Assembly (NCBI GenBank): GCA_947589565.1
Contig: CANQBW010000013.1
Span: 1-37,342, forward strand
Direction of reading: 5' to 3'
Length of the DNA: 37,342 nt
Source of the DNA: an uncultured Clostridia bacterium
GTDB taxonomy: Bacteria; Bacillota; Clostridia; Christensenellales; Borkfalkiaceae
A program made the position numbers and the translations under genes. Under the pieces are notes generated by a model, which had not been told where the DNA came from, ran no database searches, and saw only the letters and a program-made list of their open reading frames with translations. Shown here one piece after another: positions 25,325-34,053 of this stretch (position 1 is the stretch's first letter; every line of letters begins with the position of its first letter).

Positions 25325-25996
25325 ATGTTTGAAATCGTCAATCTGAAAAAGACCTATGTTCCCAAGAAGGGGGTGCCCGTAGAGGCGCTGAAGGGGATCG
25401 ACCTCAAGTTCGAAGACAGAGGCCTCGTGTTTATTTTGGGCAGGAGCGGCAGCGGAAAGAGCACCCTTCTGCATTTGATGGGGGGTCTGGATTCGATCAC
25501 GGAGGGAGAGGTCATCTTGAACGGCGTCTCCACGAAGAATTTCAAGCCCGCCGATTACGACAGGTACAGAAGCCTGTATCTCGGCTTCGTCTTTCAGGAT
25601 TATAATCTGCTCTCCGAACTCACCGTCGAGGACAATATCGCCCTCGGCTTGGAAGTTGCGGGCAAAAAGACGGAGAATATCGAAGAGACGCTCGCCCTCG
25701 TGGGTCTCGAGGGAATGGGCAAGCGCAAGCCGCGGGAACTCTCCGGCGGACAGCGGCAGCGGGTCGCCATCGCGCGCGCGATCGCAAAGGACCCCGGGAT
25801 CATTCTCGCAGACGAGCCGACGGGCGCTTTAGACGAAGAGACGGGCGAGGCAGTTCTCCGTCTTTTGAAGGAGCTCTCCAAGGAGAAGCTCATCATCGTC
25901 GTCACGCACGACAGGGACTTTGCAAGGGAGTACGGCGATCGCGTCATCGAACTTTCGGACGGGAGAGTCGTCTCCGATACGCAAAAACTCGCATGA
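25325..25996 (+). CDS. ABC transporter ATP-binding protein (MacB/LolD type)
   Basis: 223 residues, a complete single ATPase domain. Walker A GRSGSGKS (39-46), Q-loop FQDYNLLSELT, signature LSGGQ (139-143), Walker B IILADEPT and the H-loop VVTHD. The IVNLKKTY start and ALDEETGEAVLRLLKEL are typical of the MacB/LolD/FtsE-like group that energises FtsX-type permeases, used for lipoprotein or peptide export and antimicrobial resistance. GGGGGAG precedes the ATG. Two FtsX-type permeases follow, but after a 480-bp repeat block. Confidence 0.94.
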   Translation: MFEIVNLKKTYVPKKGVPVEALKGIDLKFEDRGLVFILGRSGSGKSTLLHLMGGLDSITEGEVILNGVSTKNFKPADYDRYRSLYLGFVFQDYNLLSELTVEDNIALGLEVAGKKTENIEETLALVGLEGMGKRKPRELSGGQRQRVAIARAIAKDPGIILADEPTGALDEETGEAVLRLLKELSKEKLIIVVTHDRDFAREYGDRVIELSDGRVVSDTQKLA

Positions 25997-26023
25997 AAGA
26001 TTTGTACTTGCTCGTCCCCCCGT

Positions 26024-26400
26024 CGTCATCCTGAGCGAGGTTGAAGGCGCGTCGTCTTAATGAGAATCCATACGCGGCGCACGAACCCCTTTCCTGTCAC
26101 CCTGAGCGTAGTCGAAGGGTCTCGTCCTTAAGGAAAAGGGTGAGTAAGGATCTCTACCTTATTGTGAGAGCCGTCAAAGGACGAGATGTTTACTTCGCCC
26201 CTTTCCGAACGAGATTCTTACTTCGCCTACGGCTCGTGAGGTGCGTGTGGTTGCACAATAGAACGGGCGCACCTTCGATTCCGCTACGCTCCACTCAGAA
26301 TGACAGGAAAGGGGCTCGTGAGGTGCGCGTGGTAGCACAATAGAACGGGCGCACCTTCGACTCCACTTCGTTCCGCTCAACATGACATCGGGGGAAGGGA
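26024..26400. repeat. Dense repeat block splitting the ABC cassette
   Basis: Several units of the CATCCTGAGCG/CTCAGAATGACA family in both orientations. It includes a near-identical 75-bp tandem duplication at 26231-26305 and 26313-26387, each starting GGCTCGTGAGGTGCG and ending ATGACA. No gene is seen. ORFs across it are composed of repeat sequence. Confidence 0.85.
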
Positions 26401-26480
26401 CACGTTAAACTATATTAAAACCGACGTCAAGACGGGCGCGGGAAAACGAATCTGAAATACAAGAATAAGGAGGAAAGGTC

Positions 26481-27989
26481 ATGGGTTTATCCTTGAAGGC
26501 AGCGGTTGGATTTTGGGGGAAGGGGAGCCTGATATCGAAGATCCTTGCGGTCGTTCTTTCGGCTTTTTCGTTCGCCTTCTTTGCGCTTGCCACTTCGGGA
26601 TATACCTTTACCGAAGAGGAGTTCTTTGTCGAGGCGTATCTGTCGCAGCTTCAAAGGTCGCCATATTTGGTCTATTACGCCAATATCAGAGGAATCGAGG
26701 GGATGAAGCAATTTCGTCCCCTCCTTGAAGATGAAAATGTGAAATTGATGGGAGTCATAGAGGATCCGATACTCTTTAAGCCTGAAAATTTTCTCCCGGA
26801 TTTCGGAGAGGAGTTTTCCAAGGACCCCGACCACCAAAATTTTTCGTACATGCGTTATCCCCTGTGCGGAAGCGCGGAGCAATGCGAGTTTTCCAATTAT
26901 TCTCTGCTCGCGGGCAGATATGCGAGCTCGGAGGATGAGGTCGTCATCGCCAAGGACTATTTCGAGGCGTTTCGCAAATACGGCTACTCGGACAACCGCA
27001 ATCTCTATGAGCCATACGAGGACGAAGATGATAAAGGTTACATAATGTATAAATTCCACACGGAGGCTGGGGCGAACGAGAGGCAGGAGATAAACACCTA
27101 TTCGGATATCATCGGCAAAAAGGTCGCCGCGTGCGATGATAATTTTTATCTGGATCTGACGATCGTAGGCGTCTATGACAACACAAACTTCCGGAAGTAC
27201 GACGAGGATTTCTATTTTGACAGCTGCGGCGCGAATGCGCAATTGACCGCGGGAGGGAATCCCGTTATCCTGCTCTCGGATGCCTTCGAAAAAAAATACG
27301 GCGACTCGGGAAACTCACTCCTCAGAGTGAATGCTCTCATGGCGAGGGTCAACGACGAGATGAAGCAGAGGTCGAGCGTTAAAAAGATCGTGAAGAACGC
27401 TCTCGCGATTGTCGATTATTGTCTCTTAAACAATACCCTGAAAGACGATCCATACTTCGGTGAAAGTTACCGCGATGAAGATTATACAAAAAGACATATT
27501 TATGATAATAGCGGAATGTTCGGCGCCTTGAAAATGATCGGACCGTGGGATACGTCCAATTCCCTTTGGGCGGGTTCGGCTTCGGAGGCAATTTCGGTGG
27601 CGGCAATCGGATGCTTTCTGTTTGCGATCGCCGTCATCCTCAACGCGTCGCTGATCACGGACGTTATGTATTGGAATCGAAAGGAGATCGGCGTCCTTCG
27701 GGCGATCGGCTATCGAAAGAGGAGCATTCTGAAGATGATTTTCATCTCCACGCTCTTTTTGGCGTTTGCGATCTTCGTGATCTCATCGATCATCACCACG
27801 GGACTCTATTGGGGCTGGTTCCGAGAGACTGTCACATTCAATCGGGACTACGTGCGCTTTATTATCAACGGATGGACCTATCTCATTCTGTTCGGCATGT
27901 CGGTCTCGGTGCCGATCCTCTCAGCGATCATCCCCATTTTCATCTTTTTCAAAAGGCCCATTGTGGAAAATATCAAAGCGCGGGAGTGA
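26481..27989 (+). CDS. FtsX-type ABC transporter permease
   Basis: 502 residues. One N-terminal membrane helix (about 18-40), a large extracytoplasmic domain (about 45-365), then three C-terminal helices (about 368-392, 412-442 and 468-495): the 1+3 layout of MacB/FtsX permeases. The region ADVMYWNRKEIGVLRAIGYRK-like at 395-415, with NRKEIGVLRAIG, is the conserved cytoplasmic motif that contacts the ATPase. AAGGAGGAAAGG precedes the ATG. It probably works with the ATPase at 25325 and the permease at 28111. Confidence 0.88.
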   Translation: MGLSLKAAVGFWGKGSLISKILAVVLSAFSFAFFALATSGYTFTEEEFFVEAYLSQLQRSPYLVYYANIRGIEGMKQFRPLLEDENVKLMGVIEDPILFKPENFLPDFGEEFSKDPDHQNFSYMRYPLCGSAEQCEFSNYSLLAGRYASSEDEVVIAKDYFEAFRKYGYSDNRNLYEPYEDEDDKGYIMYKFHTEAGANERQEINTYSDIIGKKVAACDDNFYLDLTIVGVYDNTNFRKYDEDFYFDSCGANAQLTAGGNPVILLSDAFEKKYGDSGNSLLRVNALMARVNDEMKQRSSVKKIVKNALAIVDYCLLNNTLKDDPYFGESYRDEDYTKRHIYDNSGMFGALKMIGPWDTSNSLWAGSASEAISVAAIGCFLFAIAVILNASLITDVMYWNRKEIGVLRAIGYRKRSILKMIFISTLFLAFAIFVISSIITTGLYWGWFRETVTFNRDYVRFIINGWTYLILFGMSVSVPILSAIIPIFIFFKRPIVENIKARE

Positions 27990-28032
27990 ATATATTGTAT
28001 TACGATTTTCAGAACGCCCCGTCGAAACTTGG

Positions 28033-28062
28033 GGGGATTCCTCGACTGCGCTCGGAATGACA
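28033..28062. repeat. Single dispersed palindromic repeat unit
   Basis: One GGATTCCTCGACTGCGCTCGG-type unit ending in AATGACA lies between the two permease genes. Confidence 0.8.
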
Positions 28063-28110
28063 CGTTTTGTATCAATCATGGATGACATCGCTTTGCACAA
28101 GGAGTGAACG

Positions 28111-29436
28111 ATGGAAAAAAACGCAAACAAATTGTCCCTGAAACGCAAGCTGCGCTTCGCCTTTTCCGTAAAGACCCCCGTGCGGTTGGTCTTTACCCTT
28201 CTCATCACGATCTTTACTCTCACGCTCACGGGGATATGTTTTCTCTTTGCCTTTTACGACAGAGATTTTGCCATTCATCAGACTTTTTTAAAGGGACGCG
28301 ATTACTTCGAGCTTGCTCGGAACGGCGGGCAGGCAATGAGCTTTGAAGAGCTCCAACAGCTCTCCGCCGACATTCATGCGCCCTTCGGGCTGTATACCGA
28401 ATCGTATGAGAAGATGATTTGTATCGAATTTGAGCTTGACAAAACGAATCTGTCGAAATCCATAAACACGCATTTCTCGGTCTGCTCCCGGGGGTACGCC
28501 TATTTCGGGAAGGAGTTCTTCCGCGAGGGGGAGTTTGCCGCGGGAGGCGTGCCCGAAAATTACAACGAGATTGCGATCTCCGTCTGCAACGCGAAGGCGA
28601 TTTTGATCTCAGAGGGGCTGCCCGAGGAGGACTATTCCTCGCTGCTTGGAAAGCGGGTCCATCTTCTCATCAAGAACAATTATTACGATTTGGAAGAGGA
28701 ACCTCAGGAAGAAGCATTTGTCATCAGCGGAGTATACCGAAATCATTGCGACTACACAAAGGGTTACATGGGATTTAACGGAACCTTCAACATGTACGAC
28801 TATATGTTCCCGGGCTGCTCCACGGCGAACGAGAGCGCTCCATTCGAGTGCTATACGCTGTTCAGCGAGGAATATTTTTTAGATCAAACGGATCGAAGTT
28901 TCAAAAGAGCCTATTTTGCGAAGCAGATGAATGATGATTTTATCCATGGATTTCTCGATCGCGTCGAAAATTCCACGGAGTACCACGCGAATCTTCTCAG
29001 CATAAAATATTATGAAAAGGTCGACGAGCTTTGCAGAAAATTCATCTTTCCCGCGGTCGGCTTCGCCGTGTTCGTCGAGCTCCTCATCTATCAGCTGACG
29101 GAGATCTCCATCGAGAGAAAGCGAAGGATGATCGGCTGTCTGCGTGCGATCGGCTGCGGAGGAGGGGATATTTTGCAGATCTTCCTCATCGAAAATCTCT
29201 TCATCGGTCTCACGGCGGGGAGTATCTCCTGCGGTCTTCTTGCCCTGAGCGTCCCCATCGCCAACCGCATTCTCATGGCACGTTTCAGCGTCGATGTGAG
29301 CTTTCTGATCTATCCTCCCATGGCGTTCGTGCTCGTCTTTCTTCTGGGGATCGTGGGGCCGCTTCTCTCGGCGTTCCTTCCCGCCCTTCTCGAGTCGCGG
29401 AGGTATCCCATCGAATCCATCAAGAGCGATTCCTGA
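28111..29436 (+). CDS. FtsX-type ABC transporter permease
   Basis: 441 residues with the same 1+3 topology: N-terminal helix (about 28-50), extracytoplasmic domain (about 55-305), and C-terminal helices near 310-328, 350-380 and 392-425. The ERKRRMIGCLRAIGC segment is the ATPase-contact motif. AAGGAG precedes the ATG. Two different permeases with one ATPase suggest a heterodimeric exporter or mechanotransmission complex; the substrate is unknown. A strong terminator follows. Confidence 0.87.
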   Translation: MEKNANKLSLKRKLRFAFSVKTPVRLVFTLLITIFTLTLTGICFLFAFYDRDFAIHQTFLKGRDYFELARNGGQAMSFEELQQLSADIHAPFGLYTESYEKMICIEFELDKTNLSKSINTHFSVCSRGYAYFGKEFFREGEFAAGGVPENYNEIAISVCNAKAILISEGLPEEDYSSLLGKRVHLLIKNNYYDLEEEPQEEAFVISGVYRNHCDYTKGYMGFNGTFNMYDYMFPGCSTANESAPFECYTLFSEEYFLDQTDRSFKRAYFAKQMNDDFIHGFLDRVENSTEYHANLLSIKYYEKVDELCRKFIFPAVGFAVFVELLIYQLTEISIERKRRMIGCLRAIGCGGGDILQIFLIENLFIGLTAGSISCGLLALSVPIANRILMARFSVDVSFLIYPPMAFVLVFLLGIVGPLLSAFLPALLESRRYPIESIKSDS

Positions 29437-29465
29437 CCCATCTTACGAATTTGCGATTATTGAAA

Positions 29466-29504
29466 GCCGCGCCGCCTGCAAATTGCAGGCGGCGCGGCGT
29501 TTTA
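29466..29504. terminator. Bidirectional terminator between convergent genes
   Basis: A 15-base stem (29466-29480 with 29484-29498) is followed by GTTTTAG on the plus strand. It serves both the permease gene and, from the other side, the convergent tnaA gene. Confidence 0.8.
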
Positions 29505-29510
29505 GCTTTC

Positions 29511-30890
29511 TCAGTCGAGGGGACGGAGTTTTGCGGTGAAGTGCCTCAAGATCGGGGGCTCCTCGACGATCTTGTAGCCCTTGATGGTCGAAGCGCGTTC
29601 CTTGATGTTGATGAGCGCGTCCGCGATGACGTCGAGGTGCGACTGCGTGTAGACGCGGCGCGGAATGGCAAGGCGGGTAAATTCGAAGTCCGCCTCGAGC
29701 TGCTTTCCGGTATCCGGGTCGTTGCCGAGCATGTAGGAACCGATGTCGCAGGCGCGGATCCCCGCCTCTTTATAGAGCTCGATCGCAAGTGCCTGCGCGG
29801 GGAACTCATAATAGGGGATATGGGGCAGAAGTTTCTTCGCGTCGACGAAGACCGCATGGCCTCCGACGGGGCTCTGGAAGGGGATCCCCGCCTCTTCGAG
29901 TCTGCCTGCAAGGTATTGCATCTGTCCGATGCGGTACTGAAGGTAGTGTTCGTCCACGCCCTCGCTCAGACCGATGGCGAGCGCCTCGATGTCGCGTCCG
30001 GACATGCCGCCGTAGGTGATGAAGCCCTCGAAGGAGATACATCTCTGCTTGATGACCTCGAAGAGCGCCTTGTCGCGGCAGCCGATGAGGCCGCCCATGT
30101 TGACGATCGCGTCCTTCTTGGAGCTCATGGTGAAGCAGTCCGCGCCCTCGAAGGTCGCCGCGATGATCTCCTGAATGGATTTATTCTTAAATTCGGGCTC
30201 CCGCTGTTTGACGAAGTAGGAGTTCTCCGCATAGCGTGCGGCGTCGATCATGAACTTGATGCCGTACTTCTTGGCGATGGCCCTCGTCTCGCGGATATTT
30301 GCAACGGAGACGGGCTGGCCGCCGGCGGAGTTGTTCGTGATCGTCATGATGATGACGCCGATGTTCTCCGCGCCGAGCTCCTTGATGTATTGCTCGAGAC
30401 GGGCGGTGTCCATGTTGCCCTTGAAATCGTAATATTTGGTGGTGTCGAGCGCCTCGGGAACGACGCAGTCGATCGCCCTTGCCCCCGCAAGTTCGACGTG
30501 CGCACGCGTCGTATCGAAGTGCATGTTGGCGATGGCGTATTTCTTTCCCTCGAGAAGAATGGGAAGAAGGACCTTCTCCGCCGCTCTGCCCTGATGGACA
30601 AGCTGAATGTAAGGCATCGTGAAGATCTTCTGCGCCGCTTCCTGCACTCTGTAGTAGCATTCCGCGCCCGCATAGGACTCGTCGCCGACCATGACGCCCG
30701 CCCACTGTTGGGAGCTCATGGCGTTGGTGCCGCTGTCCGTCAACAGATCGATGTACACATCGCGCGAAGCGAGGTAGAACACATTGTAGTTGGCTTCGGC
30801 GATCTTCTTCTCGCGCTCTTCGCGCGTCAGCATTTTCAAGGGCTCAACGCTCTTGATGCGGAAAGGTTCCGGATAATAAATGGGTTTCAC
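29511..30890 (-). CDS. tnaA: Tryptophanase (beta-eliminating PLP lyase)
   Basis: 459 residues from a GTG at 30890 preceded by AAGGAG; a longer ORF from 30953 has no such site. Splits tryptophan into indole, pyruvate and ammonia. Seen: [11 protein letters not shown] start, [28 protein letters not shown], and the PLP lysine in SSKKD (K259). The close relative tyrosine phenol-lyase has an Arg (R381 in Citrobacter) at the substrate site; here the aligned residue is Ile383 in IRACDIGS, as in tryptophanase. [10 protein letters not shown] also matches tryptophanase. No tnaB permease or obvious tnaC leader peptide is present, so it is a stand-alone gene. Confidence 0.88.
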   Translation of the reverse strand: MKPIYYPEPFRIKSVEPLKMLTREEREKKIAEANYNVFYLASRDVYIDLLTDSGTNAMSSQQWAGVMVGDESYAGAECYYRVQEAAQKIFTMPYIQLVHQGRAAEKVLLPILLEGKKYAIANMHFDTTRAHVELAGARAIDCVVPEALDTTKYYDFKGNMDTARLEQYIKELGAENIGVIIMTITNNSAGGQPVSVANIRETRAIAKKYGIKFMIDAARYAENSYFVKQREPEFKNKSIQEIIAATFEGADCFTMSSKKDAIVNMGGLIGCRDKALFEVIKQRCISFEGFITYGGMSGRDIEALAIGLSEGVDEHYLQYRIGQMQYLAGRLEEAGIPFQSPVGGHAVFVDAKKLLPHIPYYEFPAQALAIELYKEAGIRACDIGSYMLGNDPDTGKQLEADFEFTRLAIPRRVYTQSHLDVIADALINIKERASTIKGYKIVEEPPILRHFTAKLRPLD

Positions 30891-30924
30891 GATAAAACGC
30901 TCCTTAAATATTGATTTCCCCCAT

Positions 30925-30953
30925 ATTTTATCATGAAAGGAAGCGTTTGTCAA
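30925..30953 (-). promoter_or_regulatory. Promoter of tnaA
   Basis: On the minus strand TTGACA (30948-30953), 17 bases, TAAAAT (30925-30930). The start codon is 34 bases downstream. Confidence 0.7.
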
Positions 30954-30969
30954 GCCGCAGAGAGAGGGT

Positions 30970-31206
30970 TTATTGACGTTTTAAAAATTGTTCTATGAGC
31001 TTTAAACTGTCCGCCGTTTTCTCCTCGGCGGATCTTTCGGAAGAAGCGCTCTTTTCTTCTCCCTTTTGTTCCTTGTTCGGGGAAGAGAGCGCGACAAAGA
31101 GCTCCCGGTTCTCGCGGTAGAATTTGAGCGCGCTTTGCAGCGTCTCCTTCAGCTCCGAATTTTTTTCGCAGAGTGCAAGCAACAACAAGACGATGAGAAG
31201 TTCCAT
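30970..31206 (-). CDS. Small protein with N-terminal hydrophobic segment, unknown
   Basis: 78 residues if the ATG at 31206 is used (start [15 protein letters not shown]); an in-frame ATG at 31248 would add 14 residues. A single hydrophobic stretch is followed by a charged helical region ([18 protein letters not shown]) and an acidic, Ser/Lys-rich tail. It could be a small membrane-anchored or spore-associated protein. No clear ribosome-binding site is seen at either start. Divergent from the gene at 31271. Confidence 0.5.
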   Translation of the reverse strand: MELLIVLLLLALCEKNSELKETLQSALKFYRENRELFVALSSPNKEQKGEEKSASSERSAEEKTADSLKLIEQFLKRQ

Positions 31207-31270
31207 AGTTTCATGGTATGCCGCGAACGCAAAAGCCGTTCGAATCATAAGATAGAGAAAGAGGTCAACT

Positions 31271-31531
31271 ATGGAAGATTTTGCAAGCTTTTCTTCGGGG
31301 AAAAATCAACCCGATCTTGAACAGGAACTCAAAGACGCCGCGAGAAAGTACGACGGCAAGAACGAATCCGAACTCATCGGCGACATCTATGCGCGTGCCC
31401 GCGAGGGAAAGCGCAACGGAACGCTCACAAACGAGCAGATCGACGCATTTTACGCGCAGATTTCGCCCATGCTCGATCATGCCAAGAGAAAAAAGCTGCA
31501 AAAGCTCGTTTTGCAGCTCAAAAATATGTAA
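31271..31531 (+). CDS. Small helical protein, unknown
   Basis: 86 residues, charged and predicted helical (LEQELKDAARKYDGKNESELIGD, then a basic RAREGKRNGTLTNEQID stretch and a C-terminal KRKKLQKLVLQL helix). The pattern resembles small DNA- or protein-binding adaptors, but I do not recognise a family. AGAGG precedes the ATG. It ends 2 bases from the convergent cysteine desulfurase gene and shares its upstream region with the small gene at 30970-31206, a pairing that may be functional. Confidence 0.65.
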   Translation: MEDFASFSSGKNQPDLEQELKDAARKYDGKNESELIGDIYARAREGKRNGTLTNEQIDAFYAQISPMLDHAKRKKLQKLVLQLKNM

Positions 31532-31533
31532 TT

Positions 31534-32646
31534 TCAGCGTTTTTTCAGCGCCCGCAGCAGGGTCTGTACGTCCCGCAGCGATTCCCGGGGGGAGAAGGAG
31601 ACCCGCACGAGCCCTTCGGGGAAGGTCCCCATCGCCCTGTGGACGAGAGGGGCGCAGTGCAGTCCTCCCCGCACGCAGATGTCGTACTTCTCGGAGAGAA
31701 TGCCCGCAAGCTCCTCCGATTGGATCTCTCTGTGCCGGAAGGAGACGATCCCGCTCCCGTTGGGATTTGAAAAAATCTCGTAGTCTTCCATCGTCTTTAA
31801 AGAGGCGATGAGGGCGGTCGTCAGATGCAGGAGCTTTTCAAAGTTTTCTTCCCGCTTCGCCTTGACGATGAGCGCGCCCTCGTAGAGGGAGCAAATCGCG
31901 GGATAGGAGAGGGTCCCCGCCTCCAACCTGTCGGGATAGAAGTCGGGCATGAGCAGGGAAAAACTCTCGCTGCCCGTCCCCCCGAAGAGGAGAGGGGAGG
32001 GGCCCACCCGCTCCGAAAAGAGGAGGGCGGCGGCGCCCTGCATCGCATAGAGTCCCTTGTGCCCCGCGAGCGCGAGAAAGTCGATCCCTAACTCCTTCAT
32101 GTTGAGGGGAAGATGTCCTCCCCCCTGCGCCCCGTCGACGAGAAGAAGAATCTCGGGCGGAAGGGAGCTTCGGAGAGATTTCAAATCGGGCGCCTCTCCC
32201 GTCACATTGGATGCGGAGGTGACCGCAACAAGGCGGGTGTTCTTTTTGAGAAGAGAGAGGACGGCGTCCTTCGAAAAGCGGTTATCCTTGAGGGGAGCGA
32301 CGTCGTATTCGATGACCTTTCTCCGCTTGAGCTCTTCGAGGGGACGCAAAACGGAGTTGTGCTCGAGCGAGGTCGTCACGACATGATCTCCCTCCTTGAG
32401 AATGCCGAAGAGGGCGAGGTCGAGCGCCTCGGTGCAGCTGCGCGTAAAGACGGTGCGCTCGTATCCGTAGCCGCCGAAGAGCTCGCTTAAAAGCATTCTA
32501 CAGGAGAGCACGCGCTCCGCACACGCGAGAGAGAGCCTGTGCCCGCTCCGCCCGGGGTTCGCGCACTGTTTCAGCGCGGCGGTGACCGCATTGATGACGG
32601 CGGCGGGCTTGAAGCCGCCCGTCGCGGCATGATCGAGATATAACAT
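31534..32646 (-). CDS. Cysteine desulfurase-like class V aminotransferase (EF2568 type)
   Basis: 370 residues. A PLP enzyme of the NifS/SufS fold: LDHAATGGFKPA start, SLEHNSVLRPL, DGAQGGGHLP and the PLP lysine K197 in GHKGLY. The probable catalytic Cys331 lies in GLHCAPLVHRAMGT, the motif of the EF2568-like subfamily of Clostridia. It would release sulfur (or selenium) from cysteine (or selenocysteine). It is divergent from, and only 30 bases apart from, a DUF3343 gene, a family linked to sulfur/selenium carriers, which suggests a donor-carrier pair (inference). Confidence 0.88.
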   Translation of the reverse strand: MLYLDHAATGGFKPAAVINAVTAALKQCANPGRSGHRLSLACAERVLSCRMLLSELFGGYGYERTVFTRSCTEALDLALFGILKEGDHVVTTSLEHNSVLRPLEELKRRKVIEYDVAPLKDNRFSKDAVLSLLKKNTRLVAVTSASNVTGEAPDLKSLRSSLPPEILLLVDGAQGGGHLPLNMKELGIDFLALAGHKGLYAMQGAAALLFSERVGPSPLLFGGTGSESFSLLMPDFYPDRLEAGTLSYPAICSLYEGALIVKAKREENFEKLLHLTTALIASLKTMEDYEIFSNPNGSGIVSFRHREIQSEELAGILSEKYDICVRGGLHCAPLVHRAMGTFPEGLVRVSFSPRESLRDVQTLLRALKKR

Positions 32647-32676
32647 AACCTATTATACGAAGGCAGGAGACAAAAC

Positions 32677-32919
32677 ATGACAATGATCGCGGTTTTTCGT
32701 TCGCGTGCGCAAGCGCTCGAATACATAGCACAGCTCAAGGCGGCGGGGATCCCGGCGCAGGCGGTCTCTACGCCCAAGGAGGCGGGCGTCGGCTGCTCCA
32801 TTTCCGCAAAATTCGAGGAGGGCTTTCTGGGCCGCGCAAGTATGATCTTAAGAAAAAAGCCCTACTCCTCCTTTTCGGGCTTCATGATCAAAAAGACGAA
32901 TTTATACACATACATATAA
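32677..32919 (+). CDS. DUF3343 family protein, putative sulfur/selenium carrier
   Basis: 80 residues. A small alpha/beta protein beginning MIAVFRSRAQALEY (Phe/Arg-rich strand), then a helix and the AVSTPKEAGVGCSISAKF core, as in DUF3343, which has been proposed as a Se/S-carrier-like family. A single Cys in GVGCS is the likely reactive residue. AGGAGA precedes the ATG; a second in-frame ATG six bases later is also possible. Divergent from a cysteine desulfurase. The last residues are followed at once by a dispersed repeat. Confidence 0.85.
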   Translation: MTMIAVFRSRAQALEYIAQLKAAGIPAQAVSTPKEAGVGCSISAKFEEGFLGRASMILRKKPYSSFSGFMIKKTNLYTYI

Positions 32920-32928
32920 AAATTTCGT

Positions 32929-33290
32929 CGAAAAGCTCGCTTCGCGATCTTTCTCGACGAGGAAATGGGCTTGTTTGCCTTGATTAAGTCACTCTCACGG
33001 TCGCTTTCACGACAATAAGCGTGCGGTGGCTCGCAAACAGGGGCGTGCAGCGCAGGGAAACCCTGCTTGCACACATAATTTTAAAAATTTTACGCTGTCA
33101 TCCTGAGCGGAGTGGCGAAGCCACGGAGTCGAAAGTGAGCGTAGCGAACGGGGATCCCCTCGGTCGATAGAATGTTATACTGCGTCCTCGACTACGCTCG
33201 GAATGATAGGAAGGAATGATCAAAGCGATGTCATTCTGAGCAGGTGCCCGCAGGGCGCCGTCGTCGAATGAATCCCTTAAGCAAGCGACG
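32929..33290. repeat. Large mixed repeat cluster
   Basis: Contains the CGTCGAAAAGCTCGCTTCGCG hairpin unit (32933-32971, also at 37009-37055), the TCACGGTCGCTTTCACGAC unit (32995-33075, also near 35980), and the CATCCTGAGCGGAGTGGC, CTCGACTACGCTCGGAATG and CATTCTGAGCAGGTGCCCG units (33098-33290). No gene is seen. Confidence 0.85.
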
Positions 33291-33343
33291 GGACGTTCCA
33301 TTTCCTCGAACGAAAGATTCCGCAGGAAGATTTCGTTCGAAAC

Positions 33344-33372
33344 TTGCAAATTTTAAAGCAATATGCTATAAT
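33344..33372 (+). promoter_or_regulatory. Promoter of nth giving a leaderless transcript
   Basis: TTGCAA (33344-33349), 17 bases, extended TATAAT (33367-33372). The ATG is 7 bases after the -10 box, at the expected transcription start, and no ribosome-binding site is present. Confidence 0.7.
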
Positions 33373-33378
33373 CGGCAT

Positions 33379-34008
33379 ATGGATCGCAGTGAAAATATCT
33401 TACGGGAGCTTGAAAAGCTCTATCCCGATGCAAAGCCCGCGCTCATGTATGAGAGCGCATACGAGCTGCTCGTCGCCGTCATTCTGTCCGCGCAGTGCAC
33501 GGACGAGCGGGTCAACAAGGTGACGAGGGTCCTCTTTGAGAAGTACAACACGCCCGAGAAAATGGTCACCCTTTCGCAGGAGGAGCTTGAAAAGCTCATC
33601 TACACCTGCGGGTTTTACCGCAACAAGGCGGCGCACATTCTGTCCGCTTCGCGGGACATTCTCGAAAAATTCTGCGGACAGGTTCCCTCTGCGCGGGAGG
33701 AGCTTCAAAGCCTTGCGGGGGTGGGGAGAAAGACCGCGAACGTCGTCTATTCCGTCTGGTTCAAGGGGGACGCGATCGCCGTCGATACGCACGTCTTCCG
33801 CGTCGCCAACCGCACGGGACTTGCCGAGGGAAAGACTCCCGAAAAGGTGGAGGAGGGCCTCATGCAGGCGATCCCCAAGTCGATGTGGTCGAAGGCGCAT
33901 CATCTTCTCATCTACCACGGAAGAAGAGTCTGCCACTCCCAAAAGCCCGATTGCGCCAACTGTACGATCTCCAAATGGTGTAAGTATTTTCGGGAAAAGA
34001 CCGAATAA
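33379..34008 (+). CDS. nth: Endonuclease III
   Basis: 209 residues, the E. coli-like length. A DNA glycosylase/AP lyase for oxidised pyrimidines in base-excision repair. Seen: ILSAQCTDERVN, helix-hairpin-helix LAGVGRKTANVV with catalytic K118, VDTHVFRVANR with D136, and the 4Fe-4S site C-x6-C-x2-C-x5-C at the C terminus. The ATG at 33379 fits the family start (MDRSENILREL); longer in-frame sequence from 33244 is repeat-derived. No ribosome-binding site is present, consistent with a leaderless mRNA. Confidence 0.95.
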   Translation: MDRSENILRELEKLYPDAKPALMYESAYELLVAVILSAQCTDERVNKVTRVLFEKYNTPEKMVTLSQEELEKLIYTCGFYRNKAAHILSASRDILEKFCGQVPSAREELQSLAGVGRKTANVVYSVWFKGDAIAVDTHVFRVANRTGLAEGKTPEKVEEGLMQAIPKSMWSKAHHLLIYHGRRVCHSQKPDCANCTISKWCKYFREKTE

Positions 34009-34053
34009 ATCCCGCCTCCTTTGCGCAAACTCTGCGACAAGGAGGTTTTTTTT

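Noticed and set aside
26041-26383. ORFs of 69-100 residues on both strands in the ABC repeat block
   Set aside because: Built entirely of dispersed repeat units, without ribosome-binding sites.
29031-30914. 627-residue plus-strand ORF over tnaA
   Set aside because: It overlaps the end of a permease and the whole of tryptophanase in antisense and resembles no family.
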